This document shows, piece after piece, positions 27,047 through 36,769 of a DNA stretch of 64,000 bases. This stretch comes from SXZD01 sp034680345 (GTDB taxonomy: Bacteria; Pseudomonadota; Gammaproteobacteria; Burkholderiales; Burkholderiaceae_B). Numbering within the stretch: position 1 is the first letter of the stretch; every line of letters starts with the position of its first letter. The translations under genes were made by a program, and so were the position numbers. The stretch is taken from contig JAXISZ010000004.1 in the NCBI GenBank assembly GCA_034680345.1, positions 51,457 to 115,456 on the forward strand, given 5' to 3'. The notes beneath the pieces were generated by a model, which saw only the letters and a list, made by a program, of their open reading frames with translations, was not told where the DNA came from and ran no database searches.

Positions 27047-28450
27047 ATGGCAAAAACCTTATACGACAAACTTTGGGAGTCTCATGTGGTGCGCACTGAG
27101 GCGGATGGAACCTCTTTAATTTATATTGACCGCCATCTGTTGCATGAGGTCACCAGTCCGCAAGCTTTTGAGGGTCTAAAATTAGCTGGTCGTCGGCTTT
27201 GGCGAAAAAATGCCAACTTAGCGGTTGTTGATCACAATGTACCCACTACAGACCGGAGTATTTCAATTGCTGACCCAATTTCCCGTTTGCAAGTTGAAAC
27301 TCTGGACCTAAATGCTAAACAACACCAATTAACCTATTTTAATTTGCATGATCAACGGCAAGGGATTGTGCATGTGATTGGCCCTGAACAGGGCGCTACA
27401 TTACCAGGTATGACCGTGGTGTGTGGCGACTCTCACACTTCAACTCATGGCGCTGTTGCGGCTTTGGCTTTTGGTATTGGTACCTCTGAGGTTGAGCATG
27501 TCATGGCTACACAGTGTTTGTTGATGAAAAAAGCCAAGAATATGGTTGTGCAAGTTGAAGGTGAGCTGCCCCCTGGTTGTTCAGCTAAAGACATTATTTT
27601 GGCGGTAATTGGAAAAATTGGAACAGCTGGTGGTACCGGTTACGCCATTGAATTTGCAGGTCAAGCAATCAGAGAGTTGTCTGTTGAAGGTCGCATGACG
27701 CTCTGTAATATGGCCATAGAAGCTGGTGCGCGTTCGGGCATGGTGGCGGTGGACCAAAAAACAATTGATTATTTTGAAGGTCGTCCCTTCAGTCCAAAAA
27801 TTGAGCAGTGGCAACACGCCGTTGATTACTGGAAAACGTTACATTCTGATGTTGGTGCTGTTTTTGATGCTGTTATTAAAATAGATGCATCTGAAATTAA
27901 GCCTCAAGTGACTTGGGGAACCTCGCCAGAAATGGTGGTTTCTGTTCATGATTGCGTGCCTAACCCGGCTTTACAAATCGATCCAGTGCGTCGTGAAGAT
28001 TGGGAGCGCGCTTTAAAATATATGGGTTTGCAAGCGGATACGCCCATTCAGGACATTAAAATTGATAAAGTGTTTATTGGTTCTTGCACCAACTCACGTA
28101 TTGAGGATTTGCGCGCAGCTGCGGCTGTTGTGAAAGGTCGTAAGAAAGCAGGCTCTGTAAAGTTAGCTATGGTAGTACCTGGTTCTGGGTTGGTTAAAGC
28201 GCAGGCAGAATCTGAGGGTTTAGATCAAATTTTTAAAGCCGCAGGATTTGAATGGCGTGAGTCGGGGTGTTCAATGTGCTTGGCTATGAATGCAGATCGA
28301 TTAGAACCAGGGGAACGCTGCGCTTCTACAAGTAATCGAAATTTTGAAGGGCGTCAGGGCAATGGTGGGAGAACTCACTTGGTGAGTCCTGTAATGGCGG
28401 CAGCTGCTGCAATTATGGGCCATTTTACCGATTTGGCGTCTTTGGCTTAA
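27047..28450 (+). CDS. leuC: 3-isopropylmalate dehydratase large subunit
   Basis: LeuC, with LeuD, isomerises 2- to 3-isopropylmalate using a [4Fe-4S] cluster. The 467-residue protein has VVCGDSHTSTHGAVAALAFGIGTSEVEHVMATQ, the first cluster cysteine in FIGSCTNSRIEDLR, and the CSMC pair in ESGCSMCLAMN. Length and order leuC-leuD-leuB are standard. A TATAAT at 26994-26999 may be part of its promoter, but no good -35 box pairs with it. Confidence 0.97.
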   Translation: MAKTLYDKLWESHVVRTEADGTSLIYIDRHLLHEVTSPQAFEGLKLAGRRLWRKNANLAVVDHNVPTTDRSISIADPISRLQVETLDLNAKQHQLTYFNLHDQRQGIVHVIGPEQGATLPGMTVVCGDSHTSTHGAVAALAFGIGTSEVEHVMATQCLLMKKAKNMVVQVEGELPPGCSAKDIILAVIGKIGTAGGTGYAIEFAGQAIRELSVEGRMTLCNMAIEAGARSGMVAVDQKTIDYFEGRPFSPKIEQWQHAVDYWKTLHSDVGAVFDAVIKIDASEIKPQVTWGTSPEMVVSVHDCVPNPALQIDPVRREDWERALKYMGLQADTPIQDIKIDKVFIGSCTNSRIEDLRAAAAVVKGRKKAGSVKLAMVVPGSGLVKAQAESEGLDQIFKAAGFEWRESGCSMCLAMNADRLEPGERCASTSNRNFEGRQGNGGRTHLVSPVMAAAAAIMGHFTDLASLA

Positions 28451-28474
28451 AGCGGCAGCATAAAGGTGGTTATT

Positions 28475-29122
28475 ATGAAACAGTTTAATCAGCACTCAGG
28501 CCTTGTGGTGCCTTTAGACCGTGCTAACATTGACACAGATGCTATTATTCCGAAGCAATTTTTAAAATCAATAAAACGCACTGGTTTTGGTGAAAATTTA
28601 TTTGATCAATGGCGCTACTTGGATCATGGTGAGCCAGGGATGGACTGTTCTAAACGTCCTATTAATCCAGATTTTATTTTAAATTGGCCGCGCTATGCTG
28701 GTGCTTCAGTGTTGTTGGCTCGTCAAAATTTTGGTTGCGGTTCTAGCAGGGAACATGCCCCTTGGGCTTTGCAGCAGTTTGGATTTCGGGTGGTTTTGGC
28801 TCCTAGTTTTGCAGATATTTTTTATAACAATTGTTTTAAAAATGGTTTGTTGCCGATTGTTTTATCTAGTGAAACCATTGATCAATTGTTCGAGCATGTT
28901 CAGCAGGTTGAGGGCACAGTGGTTCAAGTTGACTTGGTTAGTCAAACCGTGGTTTGTGGTCAAATAGAGGCATCTTTTTCGATAGATTTTTTCAAGAAAT
29001 ATTGTTTAATCAATGGGTTGGATGACATTGGTTTAACATTGCAACATGCTGATCAAATTCGCACTTTTGAAGCGCAGCGGTTGGTAGCGTACCCTTGGTT
29101 GGCCAATATCATTTCCTCTTAA
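28475..29122 (+). CDS. leuD: 3-isopropylmalate dehydratase small subunit
   Basis: The swivel domain that completes the LeuC active site. The 215-residue protein has IDTDAIIPKQFLKSI and the signature FGCGSSREHAPWAL. I chose ATG at 28475 over an in-frame GTG at 28466 because AAAGGTGG lies six to twelve bases before the ATG. Confidence 0.97.
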   Translation: MKQFNQHSGLVVPLDRANIDTDAIIPKQFLKSIKRTGFGENLFDQWRYLDHGEPGMDCSKRPINPDFILNWPRYAGASVLLARQNFGCGSSREHAPWALQQFGFRVVLAPSFADIFYNNCFKNGLLPIVLSSETIDQLFEHVQQVEGTVVQVDLVSQTVVCGQIEASFSIDFFKKYCLINGLDDIGLTLQHADQIRTFEAQRLVAYPWLANIISS

Positions 29123-29173
29123 ACTTCCTAAAATAAATTAATCGGCGGTAAATCCGCTGTTGGATTCGTATAA

Positions 29174-30265
29174 ATGAGTTATAAAATTGCAGTTTTACCT
29201 GGTGATGGTATAGGTCCAGAAATTACTGAACAAGCCGTAAAGGTTTTACATGCTTTAGAAAAAGATGGTTTCTCTTTTTCTATAAGTTGTGCGCCTATTG
29301 GTGGGGCAGCTTATCGTGAAGTTGGACACCCTCTCCCAGAGTCAACTTTAGAGGTTGCTTCAGCAGCGGATGCCTTGTTATTTGGTGCAGTGGGCGACTT
29401 TTCTCTTGACACGTTGCCGCGGCATTTGCGTCCAGAACAAGCCATTTTAGGTATACGTAAGGCATTTAATTTATTTGCAAACTTTCGTCCGGCCTTGGTG
29501 TATTCTGAGTTGGCCGATGCCTCACCGTTGAAGTCTGAAATTGTAGCGGGCCTAGACATTTTAATTGTTCGTGAATTAACAGGCGATATTTACTTTGGCC
29601 AGCCACGTGGTGTGCGCGTCCTTGACAATGGCGCTTTCGACGGTGAACGAGAAGGCTTTGACACCATGCGTTATAGCGAATCTGAAATTAGACGGATTGC
29701 TCACGTTGCTTTTGATGCCGCTCGCAAACGCAATAAGCGTTTGTGCAGTGTAGATAAGGCCAATGTGTTAGAAACCACCCAGCTTTGGCGTGAAGTGATC
29801 ACCCAATTGGCTGGCCAATATCCAGACGTTGAGTTAACTCACATGTACGTTGATAATTGTGCGATGCAATTGTTAAAAAATCCGCGCCAGTTTGATGTGA
29901 TTGTTACCGGAAATATGTTTGGAGATATTTTATCTGATGAAGCTTCGATGCTCACAGGTTCAATAGGCATGTTACCGTCAGCGTCTTTGAATGAAAAAAA
30001 CTTTGGATTGTATGAGCCTATTCATGGTTCGGCGCCAGATATTGCAGGTAAAGACATGGCCAATCCGTTGGCCACCATTTTGTCTGCAGCAATGATGCTG
30101 CGTTACAGTTTTGGTGAACAAGACCATGCTGATCGTATAGAACAAGCTGTAAAATGGGTGTTGGCCAATGGCCCAAGAACACCTGATATTTGGCGCGATG
30201 GTAAACAAAAAGTAGGCACTGTAGCCATGGGGGATGCTGTGGTGGCAGCCCTGTCTAAAATTTAA
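29174..30265 (+). CDS. leuB: 3-isopropylmalate dehydrogenase
   Basis: LeuB oxidatively decarboxylates 3-isopropylmalate with NAD. The 363-residue protein has LPGDGIGPEI, the substrate loop VRELTGDIYFG, the metal-binding VTGNMFGDILSDEASML and the NAD-binding EPIHGSAPDIAGKDMANP. It is the third gene of the leu run, with 51 bases after leuD. Confidence 0.97.
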   Translation: MSYKIAVLPGDGIGPEITEQAVKVLHALEKDGFSFSISCAPIGGAAYREVGHPLPESTLEVASAADALLFGAVGDFSLDTLPRHLRPEQAILGIRKAFNLFANFRPALVYSELADASPLKSEIVAGLDILIVRELTGDIYFGQPRGVRVLDNGAFDGEREGFDTMRYSESEIRRIAHVAFDAARKRNKRLCSVDKANVLETTQLWREVITQLAGQYPDVELTHMYVDNCAMQLLKNPRQFDVIVTGNMFGDILSDEASMLTGSIGMLPSASLNEKNFGLYEPIHGSAPDIAGKDMANPLATILSAAMMLRYSFGEQDHADRIEQAVKWVLANGPRTPDIWRDGKQKVGTVAMGDAVVAALSKI

Positions 30266-30388
30266 TGCTAAATTTTCATTTGAGTGAAATTGCATTTAAC
30301 ATTCATAAATTAAACGTTGATAGCGCTTAATTGTTTAAATGTAAGTGATTATGCCGTAGAGGTATTGCGTAGTTGGAGGAATTAATAG

Positions 30389-31513
30389 ATGAAACGAGTT
30401 GGATTTGTGGGATGGCGAGGCATGGTAGGTTCTGTGCTGATGCAGCGAATGCAAGAGGAAAATGACTTCGCCCATATAGAACCCGTATTTTTTTCTACGT
30501 CCAACGCTGGTGGTGTTGCTCCGGCTTTTGTAGAAAATGCACAACCATTAGAGAATGCTTTTGATATTAAAGCGTTACACAATACTGATGTGATTGTAAC
30601 TTGCCAAGGCGGAGACTACACTTCAGAAATTTATTCGAAACTGCGCGAAGCTGGTTGGAAGGGGTATTGGATTGATGCAGCTTCTACCTTGCGTATGCAG
30701 GACAATGCCATTATTGTCTTAGATCCTGTTAATTTATCTGTTATTCAGCAAGGTTTGGCCAATGGCGTTAAAACATACGTGGGGGGTAACTGCACAGTGT
30801 CTTTACTGCTAATGGCATTGGGTGGTTTGTTTCAGCATGATTTGGTTAAATGGATTTCTTCCATGACCTATCAGGCCGCTTCTGGTGCTGGTGCGCAAAA
30901 TATGCGCGAGTTAATCGCGCAAATGGGTAGTGTTTATACTGAAGTGAATAGTTTATTGCAAAATCCGGCTTCAGTAATTTTGGATATTGATCGTAGCGTG
31001 GCTGATCATTTGCGTTCTCAGGCTTTTCCAAAAGAACATTTCGGTGTGCCATTGGCTGGTAGTTTAATTCCATGGGTTGACAAAGATTTAGGCAATGGCA
31101 TGTCTAAGGAAGAATGGAAAGGTGGGGCAGAAGCCAATAAAATTCTAGGTTATCCGGCCATGGGGTCTGCTGGGTGTGTGCCTGTTGATGGTTTGTGCGT
31201 TCGTATTGGTGCTATGCGTTGTCATTCACAAGCATTGACCATTCAACTTAAAAAAGATGTTCCATTGGATGAAATTAATGACATCTTGGATCAGGCCAAC
31301 GATTGGGTGCGTGTTATACCTAACGAGCGTCAGGCCACTATGGAAGAGTTAACCCCTGCGGCTGTCACCGGTAAAATGCATGTGCCGGTTGGGCGTTTGA
31401 GAAAAATGGCAATGGGAGGCAATTTTTTAACAGCCTTTACTGTTGGGGACCAATTGCTTTGGGGTGCAGCTGAACCTTTGCGCAGAATGCTTCGCATTCT
31501 TTTAGAGTCATAA
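30389..31513 (+). CDS. asd: Aspartate-semialdehyde dehydrogenase
   Basis: Asd reduces aspartyl phosphate to the semialdehyde for Lys/DAP, Met and Thr. The 374-residue Gram-negative-type enzyme begins MKRVGFVGWRGMVGSVLMQRM, has the catalytic cysteine in GGNCTVSLLLMALGG, and has the late VPVGRLRKM region. AGTTGGAGGAAT precedes the ATG. The kinase that feeds it (lysC) is at 42.3 kb. Confidence 0.97.
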   Translation: MKRVGFVGWRGMVGSVLMQRMQEENDFAHIEPVFFSTSNAGGVAPAFVENAQPLENAFDIKALHNTDVIVTCQGGDYTSEIYSKLREAGWKGYWIDAASTLRMQDNAIIVLDPVNLSVIQQGLANGVKTYVGGNCTVSLLLMALGGLFQHDLVKWISSMTYQAASGAGAQNMRELIAQMGSVYTEVNSLLQNPASVILDIDRSVADHLRSQAFPKEHFGVPLAGSLIPWVDKDLGNGMSKEEWKGGAEANKILGYPAMGSAGCVPVDGLCVRIGAMRCHSQALTIQLKKDVPLDEINDILDQANDWVRVIPNERQATMEELTPAAVTGKMHVPVGRLRKMAMGGNFLTAFTVGDQLLWGAAEPLRRMLRILLES

Positions 31514-31576
31514 ATTGCAGATTTTGGTTTAAGGTGCTTTTTATTGGGTTTATCTGAAGATAGTCTGGAGTTGGGT

Positions 31577-32905
31577 TTGAAAAAAATTGCTAAATCAATG
31601 CTGGTGGCAGCAAGTTTTACCTATATGGGGCTGGTTGGCTATGCTTGGTCTGCGTCTTTAGGAACGCTAAGGGTGCTTTCGGCCCCTGGTAAACCGTTGT
31701 TGGCCGAAATAGATATTGAAGACCTCGCAGTCGGTGAGCAATTAACATTGTCGGTTGGATTTGCAGACGCTCAGGCACATCACAGAGCCCAGCTTGAGTA
31801 TTCTTCTAATGTGCTGTCTAAACTTAAATTAGAGATTATCAAAGAAAGCAACCCCCAGTCTGCAAAAGTTCGTATTAGTAGTGTAGAGGTTTTAGATATT
31901 CCTTTTTTAGAAACTTTAGTTGATTTATCTTGGCAAGGTGGAAAGCACCGTCAAGAATATTTTTTTCCGCTCGCTAAAAGCCAAGCCTCAACTTTAATTA
32001 AGCCATCTCAGCCTTTGGTTGCACCAATTAACTTAGAGTCTTTGGTTATGTCGCCAATTAAGTCGCAACGCAAGGTGGTTGCTACCACTAAAAATTCAAA
32101 CAAAGATGCAACTAAGGTATCAAGCAACCCAGCGGCTGGGGTAAGTTATCAAGTCAAGCAAGGTGACAATTTAAGCGGCATAGCAAGGCAAAGTGCTAAA
32201 GATCAACGGTCTGTTGAGGTGATGATGGCTGCAATATTTCAGGCCAATCAAGCTGCTTTTATTAATAGCAGTATTCACCAGTTAAAAACGGGGTCAGAGC
32301 TGAGTATTCCGTCGCATGACCAAGCTGCTAAATTTTCTGCAACGCAGGCAGTGGAATTTTTGGCTAAGCATGATCGACATGGTGGATATTACGAGCGGGC
32401 AGCGGTTGCAACTATCCGTCAAGACACCGAAGATTCTGTTAAGCAGTCTAGCAAGGCTGAAGAAGAAAATTCACAGACTGCTAAGCTTAGCCAATCCAAA
32501 CAAAAAGATGCATTACAAGTTTCTGAGGGTCAGAAAATATCTTCAGAAGACCATTTGCGTTTGAGTCGTTCTGCTGCAACCTCTGCGTCGGTCACAGATA
32601 AAAATGCAATGGCAGATGAGTTGCTTATTAAAGATAAAGCCCTTAAAGAGGCATCGGACCGAATTGCTGCTTTGGAAAAAAATGTTTCTGACTTACAGCG
32701 CCTTTTGGAGTTGAAGAATTCTGCGTTGCAAACGCCTCAAGTGGATTCAACTCAGCCGTCAAATCAAGCTCAATCACAGAAAAAAACTTGGTATCAGCAG
32801 CCTATTGTGTTGATTTTAGGAGCGGTTGCCCTATTGGCTGCTTTTATTAGATTGTTATCGAAAAAAAATAAAAAAACCTACAATGTTGCGAAAATTTTGA
32901 GGTGA
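31577..32905 (+). CDS. fimV: FimV-like protein, shortened form
   Basis: The predicted protein of about 442 residues has a signal peptide, the FimV N-terminal domain (LGTLRVLSAPGKPLLAEIDIEDL), a LysM domain (YQVKQGDNLSGIARQ), a coiled coil (AADRIAALEKNVSDLQRLLELKN-like) and a membrane segment close to the C-terminus. FimV is a peptidoglycan-binding pilus-assembly and polarity factor, usually about 800-1000 residues with a cytoplasmic TPR tail. That tail is missing here. No ATG is available. I chose TTG at 31577 for its GGAG six bases upstream and its KK-start signal peptide. TTG at 31544 is the alternative. Confidence 0.8.
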   Translation: MKKIAKSMLVAASFTYMGLVGYAWSASLGTLRVLSAPGKPLLAEIDIEDLAVGEQLTLSVGFADAQAHHRAQLEYSSNVLSKLKLEIIKESNPQSAKVRISSVEVLDIPFLETLVDLSWQGGKHRQEYFFPLAKSQASTLIKPSQPLVAPINLESLVMSPIKSQRKVVATTKNSNKDATKVSSNPAAGVSYQVKQGDNLSGIARQSAKDQRSVEVMMAAIFQANQAAFINSSIHQLKTGSELSIPSHDQAAKFSATQAVEFLAKHDRHGGYYERAAVATIRQDTEDSVKQSSKAEEENSQTAKLSQSKQKDALQVSEGQKISSEDHLRLSRSAATSASVTDKNAMADELLIKDKALKEASDRIAALEKNVSDLQRLLELKNSALQTPQVDSTQPSNQAQSQKKTWYQQPIVLILGAVALLAAFIRLLSKKNKKTYNVAKILR

Positions 32906-33741
32906 GTTCTTTTGTTTTTCGAATGGCGTTGGGTTTGGCTTATCATGGTGCAGCCTTTGAAGGTTGGCAAACACAACCCCACGGGCGAACCATACAAGAC
33001 CATTTAGAAAAAGCAATATCCAGTGTGGCCGGCCACTCGGTTCATACTGTGTGTGCTGGTCGTACGGATGCGGGTGTTCATGCCAGTGCTCAGGTTATAC
33101 ACTTTGAAACCACAGCCAAGCGCCCATTAAATGCTTGGATTCGAGGTGTCAACGCGCTTTTACCTGTTGCTTGTCGGGTATTGTGGGCCCAAGAGGTGGG
33201 TGCAAGTTTTGACGCTCGGTTTTCCGCGCAATACCGTTGTTACGATTATTGGATTTACCAGTCTGCGGTGGCCCATCCGTTGTTAAGTCATTTAACTTGG
33301 GTTTTTCGTCCTCTGGATATCCAGGCCATGCAAGCGGTTTTACCAACTTTAGTGGGCGAGCATGATTTTTCTGCATTTCGCGCTGCGCGTTGTCAAGCAT
33401 CAACCCCAGTGCGCAATTTACAATGCTTTGAATTACAGCAACAAGGTAATATTTTACGATTTACGTTAAGGGCCAATGCTTTTTTGTACCATATGGTAAG
33501 AAATTTGGTAGGAACTGTGCTAGAGGTGGGATGGGGAAATTATTCAGTGCAATGGCCCAGAGAAGTCTTAGAAAGTTGCGATCGTCGCAAAGCGGCTAAA
33601 ACGGCTCCTGCTAACGGATTAAGTTTGGTTCGGGTTGGTTATCATCAAGATTTTGCTATACCACAAAGCCCGGTGCCCAATTATTTTGGATTGTTGGGTT
33701 CAGCTTCTGATGAAATTTTAAACGACGTTGCTGAGGGTTAA
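32902..33741 (+). CDS. truA: tRNA pseudouridine(38-40) synthase TruA
   Basis: TruA modifies U38-U40 of the tRNA anticodon arm. The family motif with the catalytic aspartate is CAGRTDAGVHASAQV. The protein has 279 residues if translation starts at GTG 32902, which overlaps the fimV stop by 4 bases. ATG at 32923 would give an N-terminus (MALGLAYHG) closer to other family members and is a real alternative. Confidence 0.93.
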   Translation: MSSFVFRMALGLAYHGAAFEGWQTQPHGRTIQDHLEKAISSVAGHSVHTVCAGRTDAGVHASAQVIHFETTAKRPLNAWIRGVNALLPVACRVLWAQEVGASFDARFSAQYRCYDYWIYQSAVAHPLLSHLTWVFRPLDIQAMQAVLPTLVGEHDFSAFRAARCQASTPVRNLQCFELQQQGNILRFTLRANAFLYHMVRNLVGTVLEVGWGNYSVQWPREVLESCDRRKAAKTAPANGLSLVRVGYHQDFAIPQSPVPNYFGLLGSASDEILNDVAEG

Positions 33742-33845
33742 AGAATATTTTCAGCTTGTTTTGAGCACTTAATGGTTAAATAATCTGAATGAATACGGGT
33801 TGTTAATGTTGGGGTTTATTCATTAGGGTTAATTATTTAGGATTC

Positions 33846-34511
33846 ATGACAATGATCGGTTTTCCGTATCTTATTCCAATCAGAACACGCATTAAACTGT
33901 GTGGTTTGCGGTCGCTGCAGGAAGTAGAAACAGCTGTAGCCAGCGGGGCTGATGCTGTAGGCTTTGTGTTTTATGAACAAAGTCCTCGGGCGGTAACACT
34001 TAAAGAAGTGGCCCCTTGGGTGGATATTTTACCCGCTTGGGTAACGCCTGTTGCACTGTTTGTTAACCCTACGTTAGAGACTGTGTGGCAAGCTGTTAAG
34101 GCGATGCCAAGGCTTACTTTGCAATTTCATGCTGATGAATCGCCAATGTTTTGTCGACAATTTGGGGTGCCATATATTAAGGTAGCGCGTATGCGTTCGA
34201 ACCTAAATCTAGTTGAATTTTGTTTGCTGTATCCAGATGCTGCAGCCATTTTGGTGGACCAATTTGTGCCTGGTTTTGGTGGGGCTGGTGAGGCTTTTGA
34301 TTGGTCGGTGTTGCCAAGTTTGAGTCAATTATCGCGGCCATTGATATTATCAGGTGGGTTAACACTTGAAAATATTGCACAAGCCATTCAAACTGTACAG
34401 CCCTATGCTGTTGATGTTTCTAGTGGTATTGAAGTGGTGCGTGGAAAAAAATGTTTGCAAAAAATGAAAGCTTTTTGCAAAGCAGTACAAACAGTAGATG
34501 CAGGAAAGTAA
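33846..34511 (+). CDS. trpF: Phosphoribosylanthranilate isomerase
   Basis: TrpF catalyses the Amadori rearrangement in tryptophan synthesis. The 221-residue (beta/alpha)8 enzyme has IKLCGLRSLQEVETAVASGADAVGFVF with the catalytic cysteine, and the late PLILSGGLTLENI and VDVSSGIE phosphate-binding motifs. It heads the trpFBA-accD-folC run, and trpB starts at the very next base. Confidence 0.95.
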   Translation: MTMIGFPYLIPIRTRIKLCGLRSLQEVETAVASGADAVGFVFYEQSPRAVTLKEVAPWVDILPAWVTPVALFVNPTLETVWQAVKAMPRLTLQFHADESPMFCRQFGVPYIKVARMRSNLNLVEFCLLYPDAAAILVDQFVPGFGGAGEAFDWSVLPSLSQLSRPLILSGGLTLENIAQAIQTVQPYAVDVSSGIEVVRGKKCLQKMKAFCKAVQTVDAGK

Positions 34512-35771
34512 ATGAAAGAAGATTATAATTTTCCAGATGATAAAGGGCATTTTGGGCCTTATGGTGGCACCTTTGTGTCTGAAACCTTGTTTCATGCGCT
34601 TGATGAGTTAAAAACAGCTTATGCCAATTACATGCAAGACTCGCAATTTATTGCCGAGTTTGAGGACGAGCTTAAGCATTTTGTTGGCCGTCCAAGTCCA
34701 ATTTATCATGCTCGGCGCTGGTCTGAACAGTTGGGTGGGGCACAAATCTATTTTAAACGTGAAGACTTAAACCACACAGGTGCTCATAAAATCAACAATT
34801 GTATTGGGCAAGCGCTGCTGGCCCGAAGAATGAAAAAACCCCGTGTAATTGCTGAAACTGGCGCTGGACAACACGGTGTTGCCACGGCCACGGTTGCTGC
34901 GCGGTACGGTATGGAATGTGTGGTTTACATGGGGCAGGAAGATGTTGCTCGGCAGGCGCAAAATGTTTTTCGGATGAAATTGTTGGGCGCTACGGTGGTT
35001 CCAGTGACCAGTGGTTCTCGAACTTTGAAAGACGCTTTAAATGAGGCCATGCGCGATTGGGTCACCAATGTTGAAAACACATTTTATATTATAGGTACTG
35101 TGGCCGGTCCGCACCCGTACCCCATGATTGTTCGAGACTTTCAAAGCGTTATTGGTCGAGAGTGCATAGGCCAAATGCCATTGCGCGCCGGCCGACAACC
35201 CGATTATGTGGTGGCTTGTGTTGGTGGTGGCTCAAATGCTATGGGTATTTTTTATCCATACATTCAAGTGCCTGGAGTGCAGTTGGTTGGGGTGGAAGCG
35301 GCTGGTCAGGGAATTGCAACGGGTCGCCATGCGGCATCGTTAAGCGCGGGTACTCCAGGCGTATTGCATGGCAATCGCACCTATTTATTACAAAATGCTG
35401 ATGGGCAAATTATAGAAACACATTCCGTTTCTGCTGGGTTGGACTATCCTGGTGTTGGTCCAGAGCACTCATGGTTAAAGGATTCTGACCGTGCTCAGTA
35501 TGTTGGTATTACAGACGCTCAAGCTTTGCAAGCTTTTCATGATTGTTGTCGTATTGAGGGTATTATTCCTGCGTTAGAAAGCAGCCACGCTTTGGCTTAT
35601 GCCGCTCAATTGGCAGCCAGTTTACCGAAAGACCAAATTATTTTGGTGAATTTGTCTGGGCGTGGTGACAAAGACATGCACACCGTTGCTAGGCAAACGG
35701 GCGCAGATTTTTATTGCCATCCAGATTGCCGTAGCGCAGCGAAAAATTGCGCTTCTAAAGACCATTTATAA
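34512..35771 (+). CDS. trpB: Tryptophan synthase beta chain
   Basis: TrpB condenses indole with serine using PLP. The 419-residue protein has the PLP-lysine motif REDLNHTGAHKINN, ETGAGQHGVA and the phosphate-binding GGGSNAMG. There is zero spacing after trpF. The C-terminal tail (about 20 residues past the usual end, with Cys/His) is slightly long. Confidence 0.97.
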   Translation: MKEDYNFPDDKGHFGPYGGTFVSETLFHALDELKTAYANYMQDSQFIAEFEDELKHFVGRPSPIYHARRWSEQLGGAQIYFKREDLNHTGAHKINNCIGQALLARRMKKPRVIAETGAGQHGVATATVAARYGMECVVYMGQEDVARQAQNVFRMKLLGATVVPVTSGSRTLKDALNEAMRDWVTNVENTFYIIGTVAGPHPYPMIVRDFQSVIGRECIGQMPLRAGRQPDYVVACVGGGSNAMGIFYPYIQVPGVQLVGVEAAGQGIATGRHAASLSAGTPGVLHGNRTYLLQNADGQIIETHSVSAGLDYPGVGPEHSWLKDSDRAQYVGITDAQALQAFHDCCRIEGIIPALESSHALAYAAQLAASLPKDQIILVNLSGRGDKDMHTVARQTGADFYCHPDCRSAAKNCASKDHL

Positions 35772-35787
35772 TATAAATAAGAATACC

Positions 35788-36603
35788 ATGCCTAGAATTA
35801 AGACGTGTTTTGACCAAATTAAAGCCAGCGGTCGCAAAGGGCTTATTCCTTTTTTAACAGCTGGCGACCCCTGCCCAACTCAAACAGTGGCAATTATGCA
35901 TGCTTTGGTTGAGGCTGGGGCCGACTTGATTGAATTGGGCGTCCCCTTTTCTGATCCTATGGCTGATGGCCCAGTGATTCAACGTGCCAGTGAGCGTGCT
36001 TTGGCCAAAGGAATTGGTACCGTTGATGTGTTGGGTTATGTTGAGCAGTTTCGCTTAAAAAACATAACCACCCCGGTTGTTCTTATGGGTTACGCCAATC
36101 CAATCGAACGTATGGGGATTCAGACATTTGTGACGCGCGCACAAAGCGCTGGGGTTGATGGTGTTTTGGTTGTTGATTATCCGCCAGAAGAGGCTGAGAT
36201 TTTTGCTCAAACAATGCAACAATCTGGTTTAGATCCCATTTTTTTGTTAGCACCAACCTCTACTGAACAACGTATTCAAAAAGTCGCTGGTCTTGCAACT
36301 GGTTATTTATACTACGTTTCACTTTTAGGGGTTACTGGGGCAACACATCTAAATACCAAATCAGTGAGCAATCAAATTCCTATGATTCGTCGCTACACTC
36401 AATTGCCTGTGGCTGTTGGTTTTGGTATTGGTGATGCTCAATCGGCTTGCGCGGTGGCTAATATGGCAGACGCGGTGGTTATTGGGTCTGCTTTGATCAA
36501 AGCCATGGAATTGGCTAATTCTGAGGACGCAGCAACTATTGTTAAAAACTTCATATTGCCCATTCGTCAGGCATTGGATCAATTGCCTAAACCAATCACT
36601 TAG
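35788..36603 (+). CDS. trpA: Tryptophan synthase alpha chain
   Basis: TrpA cleaves indole-glycerol phosphate and channels indole to TrpB. The 271-residue protein has LIELGVPFSDPMADGPVIQ and the phosphate-binding GFGIGD. The frame is open back into trpB, but the ATG at 35788 gives the normal N-terminus MPRIKTCFDQIKASGRKGLIPF. It begins 16 bases after trpB. Confidence 0.97.
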   Translation: MPRIKTCFDQIKASGRKGLIPFLTAGDPCPTQTVAIMHALVEAGADLIELGVPFSDPMADGPVIQRASERALAKGIGTVDVLGYVEQFRLKNITTPVVLMGYANPIERMGIQTFVTRAQSAGVDGVLVVDYPPEEAEIFAQTMQQSGLDPIFLLAPTSTEQRIQKVAGLATGYLYYVSLLGVTGATHLNTKSVSNQIPMIRRYTQLPVAVGFGIGDAQSACAVANMADAVVIGSALIKAMELANSEDAATIVKNFILPIRQALDQLPKPIT

Positions 36604-36715
36604 TTAAGCTCATTGAGATGATTGAATCAATTGGTTTAATAATATTGTTTGTTGAGACAAATTACTCACGCCAACAAAGCGAACAGTACATAGTAAAATC
36701 AATATGATTTCCTGA

Positions 36716-36745
36716 TTTACAGAGTTTGAATCAGTAAATTATATT
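36716..36745 (+). promoter_or_regulatory. Possible promoter for accD
   Basis: TTTACA (36716-36721), an 18-base spacer and TATATT (36740-36745) lie 24 bases before the accD start. A short inverted repeat CTGATT/AATCAG overlaps it. Confidence 0.4.
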
Positions 36746-36769
36746 GTTTAAATTGAGAAAGTCAGCGTC

